A DNA stretch of 64,000 nucleotides from assembly GCF_003234795.2 (NCBI RefSeq), contig NZ_CP126268.1, positions 248,001-312,000 of the forward strand, read 5' to 3'. The notes beneath the pieces were generated by a model. It worked only from the letters and a program-made list of their open reading frames with translations, was not told the DNA's origin and made no database searches. This document shows, in pieces, positions 52,271-60,018 of the stretch. A program made the position numbers and the translations under genes. Source of the DNA: Curtobacterium sp. MCLR17_032. GTDB taxonomy: Bacteria; Actinomycetota; Actinomycetes; Actinomycetales; Microbacteriaceae. Position 1 is the first letter of the stretch; every line of letters begins with the position of its first letter.

Positions 52271-52324
52271 CGCGTCCAGCGACACGGCTCGGCCCTGCAG
52301 GGGCGCGTCCTGTCGCTGCACGCG
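52271..52324. repeat. Palindrome, copy 2 of the GCGCTGAGCGACA family
   Basis: CGCGTCCAGCGACACG (52271-52286) pairs with CCTGTCGCTGCACGCG (52309-52324) at 14 of 16. Between convergent oxidoreductase and dicarboxylate transporter genes; probable two-way terminator. Confidence 0.65.
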
Positions 52325-52330
52325 AAAACC

Positions 52331-52375
52331 GTCGGGCATTGACCCGTCGGGCGCTGACCCGTCGGGCGTTGACCC
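52331..52375. repeat. Three tandem 15-bp repeats GTCGGGCRYTGACCC
   Basis: Units 52331-52345, 52346-52360 and 52361-52375, directly after the palindrome; a fourth partial unit GTCGCGC follows. Length variation between strains is likely. Confidence 0.85.
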
Positions 52376-52408
52376 GTCGCGCCGGTCGCGCCTCGACCGC
52401 GGCGCGGG

Positions 52409-53737
52409 TCAGGAGAGCGACGTCGTCTCGGGCAGGAGCGTCCTCGCCGGCGCGCCGTGCTGCGGGCGGAGCACGGCGTCGACCTGCTCACGATCGAGGG
52501 CACCCTGCCAGCGGGCCACGACGAGTGCGGCGACGCAGTTGCCGAGCAGGTTCACACTCACGCGCATCGAGTCCATGATCCGGTCCGCGCCGAGCAGCAA
52601 CGCGACGCCGGCGACCGGGAAGAGCCCGAGGCTCGTCGCGGTGGCCGACAGGGCCAGGAAGGACGACCCCGGCACGCCCGCCATGCCCTTCGAGGTCAGC
52701 AGGAGCACCCCGAGGGCCGCGACCTGCTGCTCGAGGGTGAGCGGCACCCCGAACGCCTGGGTCAGGAAGAGCAGCGCGATCGACAGGTAGATCGCCGCCC
52801 CGTCGAGGTTGAACGAGTAGCCGGTCGGGACCACGAGCCCGGCGACGCTGCGGGAGACGCCGACGTCGGTGAGGCGCGTGATCATCCGCGGCAGCACGGC
52901 CTCGGTCGACGCGGTCCCGAGCGCGAGCCCGAACTCGGCACGCGTGTGCCAGACGAACCGCCAGACGGGGACGCCGGACAGGAGCTGCCCGACCACGAGG
53001 AGCAGCACGATGAACACCGCCGCAGCGGCGTAGCAGGCAGCGATCAGCAGCCCGTACGAGCCGAGCGTCGCGACGCCGTACTGCCCGACCACGAACGCCA
53101 TCGCACCGAAGGCGCCGAGCGGGGACAGCCGCATCACCCAGCCCAGGATCCGGTAGACGACCTCGAGACACAGGTCGAGTCCGCGCACCAACGGGCGCGT
53201 CCGCTCCGGTCCGATCGCCGCGATCGCGGCGCCGACGAACACCGCGAAGACGAGCACCTGCAGGATGTCGTTCGTCGCGAACGCGTTGACGACGCTGGAC
53301 GGGATGAGGTCGAGGATGAACGTGCCGGCGTCCGGGATCTCCCCACCGGCGGTCTTCGCCGTGACCGCGGAGGCGTCCAACGACGACGGGTCGATCCGGA
53401 GGCCCGCGCCCGGCCGGACCAGGTTCCCGACCAGCAGCCCGAACACGAGCGCGCACGTCGAGGCGACGACGAAGTACGTCATCGCCTTGCCCGCGATGCG
53501 TCCCACGGACCGCAGGTCACCGACGTGGACGATGCCGGTGACCACGACGATGAAGACCAGCGGTGCGATCACCATCTCGATCAGCCGGATGAACCCCTGA
53601 CCGACGACGTTCAACACCGGAGCCGCAGACGGCACGGTCACCCCGACGACGACGCCGAGGACCACCCCGATCGCGATCTGCACGAAGAGCGAGCGGTACC
53701 AGCGAGCGGGGGCACGTTCCGGTGTGGTGAGGTCCAT
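52409..53737 (-). CDS. Cation:dicarboxylate symporter (DctA/GltP type)
   Basis: 442 residues. About eight helices plus two hairpins. Hallmarks: RLIEMVIAPLVFIVVVTGIV, the Ser-rich hairpin ALGTASTEAVLPRMI, the TGYSFNLDGAAIYLSIALLF and the TSKGMAGVPGSSFLALSATA motif. Imports C4-dicarboxylates or glutamate with Na+ or H+. ATG 53737 is close behind GGTGGAGG. Confidence 0.93.
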   Translation of the reverse strand: MDLTTPERAPARWYRSLFVQIAIGVVLGVVVGVTVPSAAPVLNVVGQGFIRLIEMVIAPLVFIVVVTGIVHVGDLRSVGRIAGKAMTYFVVASTCALVFGLLVGNLVRPGAGLRIDPSSLDASAVTAKTAGGEIPDAGTFILDLIPSSVVNAFATNDILQVLVFAVFVGAAIAAIGPERTRPLVRGLDLCLEVVYRILGWVMRLSPLGAFGAMAFVVGQYGVATLGSYGLLIAACYAAAAVFIVLLLVVGQLLSGVPVWRFVWHTRAEFGLALGTASTEAVLPRMITRLTDVGVSRSVAGLVVPTGYSFNLDGAAIYLSIALLFLTQAFGVPLTLEQQVAALGVLLLTSKGMAGVPGSSFLALSATATSLGLFPVAGVALLLGADRIMDSMRVSVNLLGNCVAALVVARWQGALDREQVDAVLRPQHGAPARTLLPETTSLS

Positions 53738-53862
53738 GCCTCCACCCCAGCGTGGGCCCGTTTCGCCCGCGTTACGTCTGTGTTCCCACTCCGGGAACGG
53801 CGCCGTCGGCGGAACGGCGACGGCGGTTGAACGGCGCCTCGGTCCGGTCGGGAGGCCCCGGG

Positions 53863-54282
53863 TCAGTGGGCGAGCTGGGGCGGCCCGCTCGTCCGGTCGT
53901 CCTGGGCCCGATCGGCGGCGGGCCTGCTGAACAGGTTCACGACGTTGCCGTCGGGGTCGCGCACCAGTGCGGAGCGGTTGCCCCACGGCATCGTGGTCGG
54001 CTCGAGGACGACGTCCTGGCTCCCGAGCTGCAGGTCGGCGAAGTCACGGTCGACGTCGGCGACCTCGAACTCGATGAACACCGATCGGTTGGTCGCCGGC
54101 ACCAGGGCGCCGCCCAGCATCGCGACGGTCGCGGTGCTGGCGATGGCGAGGTGCGCGCCCGGCCCGCTGAACTGGGCGAAGACCGGCGCGGGGCGCTCGG
54201 CCTGCTGTCCGGTGACCCGCTCGTAGAAGGCGACGAGGCCGTCGAGGTCGTCGGTGACGATGCGGATGGATGCGAACGACAT
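53863..54282 (-). CDS. VOC family protein
   Basis: 139 residues. FASIRIVTDDLDGLVAFYER is the first VOC half; FIEFEVADVDRDFADL and the ending LVRDPDGNVVNLFSRP are the second. ATG 54282 with GGAGGAA. Downstream of a WYL regulator on the same strand. The last 15 residues (RAQDDRTSGPPQLAH) are probably disordered. A substrate cannot be named. Confidence 0.87.
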   Translation of the reverse strand: MSFASIRIVTDDLDGLVAFYERVTGQQAERPAPVFAQFSGPGAHLAIASTATVAMLGGALVPATNRSVFIEFEVADVDRDFADLQLGSQDVVLEPTTMPWGNRSALVRDPDGNVVNLFSRPAADRAQDDRTSGPPQLAH

Positions 54283-54399
54283 GTGGTTCCTCCGGTGGTG
54301 CTGGTGCAGTGGGAGCATCAGCTTCACGGGGAGTCGCGACAGCGTCCTGTCGGTGTTTCCCGGAACGTACCCGATGACGGACCAGTCGTCCGTGACGGA

Positions 54400-55095
54400 T
54401 CAGTCGTCCATGACGGACCGGAGCCGTCCGTACGGGATCGCGAGCTCCTCTGGGCGGAGGGAGCGCTTCGAGGGTCGTTCGTCGGTGACCTCGACGGAGC
54501 GCATCCGGTCTCCCCGGAACGCCCGCACTCCGTCACGCAGCCGACACCAGGCGACCAGGTACCACTGTCCGTCCTTCTCGATGGACCCCAGCGGCTCGAC
54601 GTCCCGGACGGACTCCGCCCCGCTGGCGTCCTGGTAGCGCAACCGGACGACCCGGTCCGACCGGAGGGCCGCCGCGAACGCGGTCGGGACGACGACGGCG
54701 TCGTCGCTCTCGAGGAAGTGCACCCGGGACGCGAGCGCACTGGCCCGTGCAGCATCGCCGTCGGGCATGACCGCGAGCACCTTCCGGGCAGCCGTGCGGG
54801 CCGACTGCCGGAACGGGCTGTGCTGGAGCCCGCCCAGTCCGATCAGCACCGCGAGCGCCTCGTCCAGCGTGAACCCCGCTGGGCCGAGCGTTGCCGAAGC
54901 GTCGATGACGTACCCGCCGGTGCGGCCGGGTTCCGCCCAGATCGGCAGGCCCGACTGCTGCAACGCGGCGAGGTCCCGCTCGATGGTCCGGACCGACACC
55001 TCGAACCGTTCCGCGAGACGTCGAGCGCTCCGCGGACGCGGCGAGACCGCACGCAACTCCTCGACGAGGCCGTACAGGCGGTCGGTCCGGTTCAC
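54400..55095 (-). CDS. WYL domain transcriptional regulator
   Basis: 231 residues. N-terminal winged helix NRTDRLYGLVEELRAVSPRP then RSARRLAERFEVSVRTIERD; WYL domain at about 140-210 with RVVRLRYQDASGAESVRDVE and KDGQWYLVAWCRLRDGVRAF. WYL proteins bind ligands such as nucleic acid signals; in actinobacteria they often regulate nearby genes, here the VOC gene. GTG 55095 has GATGAT 6 bases upstream, so leaderless. Confidence 0.88.
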   Translation of the reverse strand: MNRTDRLYGLVEELRAVSPRPRSARRLAERFEVSVRTIERDLAALQQSGLPIWAEPGRTGGYVIDASATLGPAGFTLDEALAVLIGLGGLQHSPFRQSARTAARKVLAVMPDGDAARASALASRVHFLESDDAVVVPTAFAAALRSDRVVRLRYQDASGAESVRDVEPLGSIEKDGQWYLVAWCRLRDGVRAFRGDRMRSVEVTDERPSKRSLRPEELAIPYGRLRSVMDD

Positions 55096-55143
55096 CGGTC
55101 CATCATCCGACAGGTCGTCCTCGCCGCCGGCCGCGGCGCGGTC

Positions 55144-55197
55144 CGCGCTCAGCGACACGGCTCGGGCCGGCGAGGGCGCGTTCTGTCGCTGGGCGCG
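55144..55197. repeat. Palindrome, copy 3 of the GCGCTGAGCGACA family
   Basis: CGCGCTCAGCGACAC (55144-55158) pairs with 55183-55197 with 2 mismatches. Unlike other copies it lies between divergent genes (WYL and LacI). A run of GGGCGG follows (55203-55250). Confidence 0.6.
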
Positions 55198-55289
55198 AAA
55201 TCGGCGGGCGGGCGGGCCGGCGGGCCGGCGGGCGGGCGGGCGGGCAGGCGGCCGCGGGGGCCGGACAGCCGGGAGGCCCGTGGCGCGCT

Positions 55290-55376
55290 CCATTTGTTGG
55301 CATCGCAGACAAATGGTTGCGCGAAGCGCTTCGACGCTGTTAGCGTCGCCGTCGCGAGCCGATCGAAGCGCTTCAC
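55290..55376 (+). promoter_or_regulatory. LacI promoter with XylR-type site and two LacI operators
   Basis: CCATTTGT-N11-ACAAATGG (55290-55316) matches the site at xylA. -35 TTGCGC (55317-55322), spacer 18, -10 TAGCGT (55341-55346). GCGAAGCGCTTCGAC (55321-55335) lies between the boxes and ATCGAAGCGCTTCAC (55362-55376) follows. This gives autoregulation plus xylose-type control. Confidence 0.8.
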
Positions 55377-55433
55377 AGGCGCCGAGGGTCGGCACGGAAG
55401 ACACGACGGAGACGAGCACGAGGAGGTGCACAC

Positions 55434-56441
55434 ATGGTGACGATCCACGAGGTGGCGAAGGCCGCCGGCGTCTCGATCTCGACCGTCTCGTACGCCCTCT
55501 CCGGCAAGCGCAGCATCTCCGCCACGACCCGCGCGCGCATCGACCAGGCCGTCGCGGAGCTCGACTACCGGCCGAACGCCGGTGCACGCATGCTCGCCGG
55601 CGCCCGTACGAACATCCTCGCCCTGTCCGCCCCGATCCGGCAGGACGCACACCTGCCGACGCACATGCGCTTCGTCACCGCGGTGGTCGAGGCGGCACGG
55701 GCCCACGACGACGACGTCCTGCTCCTGGCCCGCGACGACGAGGTCACCGGCATCCGCCGCGTGGTGGACAGCTCGCTGGTCGACGGGGTGGTCGTGCTCG
55801 GGGTCTCGACGGACGACGAGCGCGCCGAGGTCGTGCGTCGCTCGGGTGCCGCGGCCGCGTTCGTCGGCGTGCCGGGTGACACCACGGGCCTGAGCTGCAT
55901 CGACCTGGACTTCGCCGAGGCCGGTCGCGCCTCGGTCCGTGCACTCGCCGCCGCCGGGCACCGCAGCATCGGCGTGATCGGCCACCCCGCCACCTACGTC
56001 GAGCGGCACACCGGCTTCATCCGCCGTTTCGCCGACGCGTTCGAGGACGAGTGCCGGGCAGCCGGCATCGCCACCCTGGCGCTGTACCCGTCCCTCGACC
56101 GCGCCGACCAGCGTGCGGCGGCGGACGAGCTGCTCGCCGGGCTGCCGGACATGACCGCGCTCGTGTTCCACTGCAACGAGCCCGTCGTCGAGGCCGTCCT
56201 CGCGCACCTGGTGGCGCGGGGTGTCCGTGTCCCCGAGGACGTGTCGGTCGTGGCCGCCTGCGCGAGCTACGACACCGACCGGCTCGAGGTCCCCCTGTCC
56301 ACCATCCCCCTCCCGCTCGAGGAGATGTGTCGCGGCGCCGTGGAGGACGCCGTCCGTCAGGTCGACGGTGCCCGCGAACCGGGCGTCACCCTCCTCCGAC
56401 CGCGGTTCATCGACCGCGGGTCCATCCGACCGGTGCACTGA
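55434..56441 (+). CDS. LacI family regulator of the xyloside operon
   Basis: 335 residues. Helix-turn-helix IHEVAKAAGVSISTVSYALS, hinge YRPNAGARMLAGARTNI, then the ligand domain. The recognition site TCGAAGCGCTTCGA occurs in its own promoter twice and before the binding protein at 56603 once, so it is the direct regulator of this operon. GAGGAGG Shine-Dalgarno before ATG 55434. The ligand is probably a xyloside or xyloglucan fragment, by context. Confidence 0.92.
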   Translation: MVTIHEVAKAAGVSISTVSYALSGKRSISATTRARIDQAVAELDYRPNAGARMLAGARTNILALSAPIRQDAHLPTHMRFVTAVVEAARAHDDDVLLLARDDEVTGIRRVVDSSLVDGVVVLGVSTDDERAEVVRRSGAAAAFVGVPGDTTGLSCIDLDFAEAGRASVRALAAAGHRSIGVIGHPATYVERHTGFIRRFADAFEDECRAAGIATLALYPSLDRADQRAAADELLAGLPDMTALVFHCNEPVVEAVLAHLVARGVRVPEDVSVVAACASYDTDRLEVPLSTIPLPLEEMCRGAVEDAVRQVDGAREPGVTLLRPRFIDRGSIRPVH

Positions 56442-56495
56442 CCGGCTTCGAACGGTCGATGGACACATCGGCCCGACGCTTTCGTCGCTGCATTG

Positions 56496-56509
56496 TCGAA
56501 GCGCTTCGA
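56496..56509. promoter_or_regulatory. LacI operator TCGAAGCGCTTCGA before the transporter
   Basis: Perfect 14-bp palindrome, 94 bases ahead of the binding-protein start. Same core as both sites in the LacI promoter. Confidence 0.85.
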
Positions 56510-56530
56510 TCATCCTGACCCACCCCCATC

Positions 56531-56580
56531 ACCCCGACAAGCCATCACCCCCGACAAGCCATCACCCCCGACAAGCCATC
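56531..56580. repeat. Three tandem repeats ACCCCCGACAAGCCATC
   Basis: Units of 16, 17 and 17 bases (56531-56546, 56547-56563, 56564-56580) in the leader of the binding-protein gene, ending 23 bases before its start. G-poor on the coding strand and unstructured, so it may keep the leader open. Confidence 0.85.
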
Positions 56581-56602
56581 CCCCCTACAAGGAAGTAGCG
56601 AC

Positions 56603-57907
56603 ATGAAGAAGTCACGCCTGCTCGGCGCACTCGCCGGGCTCGCCGCGACCGCCGTCGTCCTCACCGGCTGCTCGGCCGGCGGGAGCGCCGACGACCGCAG
56701 CAACGAGGACGGCAAGACCCTGAAGCTCTGGCACTTCGAGTCCGAGGACTCCGCCATGGGCAAGGCCTGGAAGGAGTCCATCAAGGTCTTCGAGAAGGAG
56801 ACCGGCGCGAAGGTCGAGTTCCAGGAGAAGAGCTTCGAGCAGATCCGGAAGACGGCCAGCCAGTCGCTCAACTCCGACCAGGCCCCGGACCTCATCGAGT
56901 ACAACAAGGGCAACGCGACCGCCGGCCTGCTCGCCAGCCAGGGCCTCCTCAGCCCGCTCGACGACGCCGTCAAGAAGTACGGATGGGACGACAAGCTCGC
57001 CAAGTCCCTGCAGACGACTGCCCGCTACGACGACAAGGGCGTGATGGGCTCCGGCTCCTGGTACGGCGTGCCCGACTACGGCGAGTACGTCGAGTTCTAC
57101 TACAACAAGGAGCTGTTCCAGAAGTATGGCGTCGCGGTCCCGAAGACGCAGGCCGACCTCGAGCAGGCCATGGCCACGTTCGAGTCGAAGGGCGTCACCC
57201 CGCTCGCCGAGTCCGCCGCGGAGTACCCGCTCGGGCAGCTCTGGTACCAACTCGCCCTGTCGAAGGCGGACCGCGACTGGGTGGACGACTACCAGCTGTA
57301 CAAGAACCCGGTCGACTTCTCCGACGAGGAGATCTCGTACGCCACGAAGACGATCAAGGACTGGACGGACAAGGGCTACATCTCGTCCGACGCCACCGGC
57401 ATGAAGGCCGAGGACGCGGGCACTGCCTTCATCAGCGGCAAGTACCCGATGTTCTTCTCCGGCTCGTGGTGGTACGGCCGCTTCACCACCGAGATGAAGC
57501 AGGACTGGGGAACCTTCCTGTACCCGGGCGCCGAGATGTCGCCGGGGTCCTCGGGCAACCTCTGGGTCGTCCCGACCAAGGCGAAGAACAAGACCCTGGC
57601 CGAGAAGTTCATCGACATCACCCTCCGTCCCGACATGCAGGCGATCATCGGCAACAACGGTGGCGTGCCGGTCGCGGCGAAGGAATCCGACATCACGGAC
57701 GCGAAGAGCAAGGAGCTCATCGCGAACTTCAACACCCTGACCGAGCGTGACGGTCTCGGGTACTACCCCGACTGGCCCACGTCGACGTTCTACGACCAGC
57801 TGAACGCCGGTCTGCAGAGCGTCCTCAACGGCAGCAGCTCGCCCAAGCAGGTCAACGAGGAACTCGGCCAGCAGTACGCCGACGGCGTCAAGGCCGTCAC
57901 CGGCTGA
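56603..57907 (+). CDS. ABC sugar transporter binding lipoprotein
   Basis: 434 residues. Signal peptide and lipobox LTGC at about 18-21 (ALAGLAATAVVLTGCSAGGS). Family 1 extracellular solute-binding protein: KTLKLWHFESEDSAMGKAWK, NSDQAPDLIEYNKGNATAGL and MFFSGSWWYGRFT, as in maltose or xylo-oligosaccharide binding proteins. With the alpha-xylosidase downstream a xyloside ligand is likely. AAGGAAG Shine-Dalgarno. LacI-controlled. Confidence 0.95.
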   Translation: MKKSRLLGALAGLAATAVVLTGCSAGGSADDRSNEDGKTLKLWHFESEDSAMGKAWKESIKVFEKETGAKVEFQEKSFEQIRKTASQSLNSDQAPDLIEYNKGNATAGLLASQGLLSPLDDAVKKYGWDDKLAKSLQTTARYDDKGVMGSGSWYGVPDYGEYVEFYYNKELFQKYGVAVPKTQADLEQAMATFESKGVTPLAESAAEYPLGQLWYQLALSKADRDWVDDYQLYKNPVDFSDEEISYATKTIKDWTDKGYISSDATGMKAEDAGTAFISGKYPMFFSGSWWYGRFTTEMKQDWGTFLYPGAEMSPGSSGNLWVVPTKAKNKTLAEKFIDITLRPDMQAIIGNNGGVPVAAKESDITDAKSKELIANFNTLTERDGLGYYPDWPTSTFYDQLNAGLQSVLNGSSSPKQVNEELGQQYADGVKAVTG

Positions 57908-57974
57908 CCCCGGCTCACCGGCCCCGGTCGCCGACGCGGTCGACCCGGTCGACGCAGCAGACCCGGCCATCCCG

Positions 57975-58021
57975 GGCGCGCCCCGCTCAGCAATGACGCG
58001 AAGCGTCATGCGGGGCGCGCC
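57975..58021 (+). terminator. Two-part intercistronic hairpin
   Basis: Outer arms GGCGCGCCCCGC and GCGGGGCGCGCC (57975-57986, 58010-58021) and inner arms ATGACGC/GCGTCAT (57993-58009). Between binding protein and permeases, where such hairpins keep the binding-protein message in excess. Confidence 0.75.
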
Positions 58022-58120
58022 GACCGAGCCTGCGAGGGAGGACGGTGCGCGTCCGACCCGCACCGCGCCTCCCGGCCCCCTCACCCGCTCCACCCCACTC
58101 CCCGGAAGGGAAGCCCGACG

Positions 58121-59098
58121 ATGGCGTCCAGTCCTCCGATCGCGCCGCTCCGCGGCCGCGTCCCCCGCCCCCGCCGCCGCGACGACGGCGCGATCATGCC
58201 CGCCTCCGGCCGCGGCAGCTACTGGTTCTACCTGCTCCCCGGCTTCGTCCTGCTGGCCGCGATCATCCTCGTGCCGCTCGGCTGGAACGTGTACCTGTCG
58301 TTCACGAACTACCGCGGGATCCTGCCACCGCAGTTCACCGGGCTGGACAACTGGCGCCGGCTGATGGCGGACGGGCAGTTCTGGATCTCGTTCCGGAACA
58401 GCATCGTGATGATCCTGGCGATGGTGATCGTGCCGACCAGCCTGGGCCTCGTCCTGGCCGCCGCGCTGTTCGACGTGATCGGCAAGAAGTTCGGCGGCAA
58501 GCTCGCCAGCTTCCTCCGCGCCACGTACTACCTGCCGCAGATCCTGCCCGCGGTGATCGCCGCGATCGTGATCGGGTGGATCCTCCGCCCGGAGAACGGT
58601 GCGCTCAACGCGGTGCTCGGCGCGGTCGGGCTCGACGGTCTGCAGCACAACTGGCTCGGCAGCCCGGACACCGCCCTGCTCTCCGTCGCGGTCGTGCTCG
58701 TCTGGGTGCAGATCGGCTACCCGGTCGTGGTGTTCATGGCGGCCCTGCAGCGCGTCGACCCGGAGCTGTACGAAGCGGCCGAGCTCGACGGCGCGAACTG
58801 GTTCCAGCGCTTCCGTTCCATCACGGTGCACATCATCCGACCCGAGATCTTCGTCGTCGTGCTCACGTGCACGATCGCCGCGCTCAAGGTGTTCGGCCCC
58901 GTGTACGCCCTCACCGGCGGCGGCCCCGGCAACGCGACCATCGTGCCGAGCTACTACTCGTACAGCCAGTTCTTCCAGGCGCAGCAGGTCGGGTACGGCG
59001 CGACCATCGCCACCGCGCTGACCGTCGTGATCGTCATCGTCGCCATCGGCTTCATCGCCGCCCAGACCCGGGCCGAACGCAAGGAGGAGGCACGATGA
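58121..59098 (+). CDS. ABC sugar transporter permease, MalF/UgpA type
   Basis: 325 residues. Six helices: the first FYLLPGFVLLAAIILVPLGW, last ATALTVVIVIVAIGFIAAQ. The EAA loop reads YEAAELDGANWFQRFRSITV. The Arg-rich head (RVPRPRRRDDG) is cytoplasmic. ATGA overlap with the second permease. Together they form the channel of the xyloside importer; a separate shared ATPase (MsmK-like) must be encoded elsewhere, as none is in this operon. Confidence 0.94.
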   Translation: MASSPPIAPLRGRVPRPRRRDDGAIMPASGRGSYWFYLLPGFVLLAAIILVPLGWNVYLSFTNYRGILPPQFTGLDNWRRLMADGQFWISFRNSIVMILAMVIVPTSLGLVLAAALFDVIGKKFGGKLASFLRATYYLPQILPAVIAAIVIGWILRPENGALNAVLGAVGLDGLQHNWLGSPDTALLSVAVVLVWVQIGYPVVVFMAALQRVDPELYEAAELDGANWFQRFRSITVHIIRPEIFVVVLTCTIAALKVFGPVYALTGGGPGNATIVPSYYSYSQFFQAQQVGYGATIATALTVVIVIVAIGFIAAQTRAERKEEAR

Positions 59099-60018
59099 CC
59101 GTGTCCGCACCCGACACCAGGGCGACCGTCACGGCGGACGCGGGGCGGGCCTCCCGTCCGACGGCGAAGCCGCGCAAGCGCCCCGGCGAGGGAGGGCGCA
59201 AGCGGCCGTCCGACTGGGTCGTGCTCGCCGGCGGGATCGTCATCGCGGTGCTCATCGCCGCGCCGTTCCTGCTCATCCTGCTCAACTCGTTCAAGACGCC
59301 CGCGGACTACGCGGCCGGCGGCCCGCTCGCCTGGCCGACGCAGCTGTCGTTCGACGGCATCACCACGTTCTGGAACCGGGTCGACTTCCCGCTGAAGCTC
59401 TGGAACAGCGTGTTCATCAGCGGGATGGTGGCGCTGCTCGCGGTGCTCATCTCGATCCTCAACGCCTTCGCGATCGGCATCGGCCGGGTCCGCTACCGCA
59501 CCTGGATCGTGGTGCTGTTCATGCTCGCGAACATGCTGCCGCAGGAGGTCCTGCTCTACCCGCTCTACATGATGTTCAAGGGCATCGGGCTGTACGACAA
59601 CGTGTGGAGCGTGATCATCGTCTTCACGGTGATCCAGTCCGCGTTCGGCACCTACTTGCTGTCGAGCGTCTACGGCACCTTCCCGAAGGAGATCCTGGAG
59701 GCCGCCGCCCTCGACGGCGCCGGACGCTGGCGCGTGCTCTGGCGGGTCATCGTCCCGATCAGCCGGCCGACCCTGTCGGTCCTGCTCATCTTCTTCTTCA
59801 TCTGGACGTGGAACGAGTTCCTCATCCCGCTGACCTTCCTGGTCAGCAACGACAACCAGACGGTCCCCGTCGCGATCTCCCTGCTGCAGGGCGACCGGCT
59901 GATGGACGTCACCACCACGAGCGCGTCGGCCCTGCTCGGCCTCATCCCGACGCTCGTGTTCTTCCTCATCTTCCAGCGCACCCTCGCGCGCGGCATCACG
60001 GCAGGAGCGGTCAAGTAA
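59095..60018 (+). CDS. ABC sugar transporter permease, MalG/UgpE type
   Basis: 307 residues. Six helices; EAA loop ILEAAALDGAGRWRVLWRVI. N-terminal 40 residues are basic and contain a GCCTCCCGTC motif as ASRP (59149-59158). Ends RGITAGAVK, the normal MalG-type end. TAATG overlap with the alpha-xylosidase gene. Pairs with the preceding permease. Confidence 0.95.
   Translation: MTVSAPDTRATVTADAGRASRPTAKPRKRPGEGGRKRPSDWVVLAGGIVIAVLIAAPFLLILLNSFKTPADYAAGGPLAWPTQLSFDGITTFWNRVDFPLKLWNSVFISGMVALLAVLISILNAFAIGIGRVRYRTWIVVLFMLANMLPQEVLLYPLYMMFKGIGLYDNVWSVIIVFTVIQSAFGTYLLSSVYGTFPKEILEAAALDGAGRWRVLWRVIVPISRPTLSVLLIFFFIWTWNEFLIPLTFLVSNDNQTVPVAISLLQGDRLMDVTTTSASALLGLIPTLVFFLIFQRTLARGITAGAVK

Noticed and set aside
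52331..52375. Possible CRISPR-like repeat
   Set aside because: Units are contiguous with no spacers; it is a short tandem repeat.
56612..59110. Minus-strand frame of about 830 codons opposite the sugar transporter
   Set aside because: No start signals or motifs; the plus strand shows a lipobox and permease motifs.
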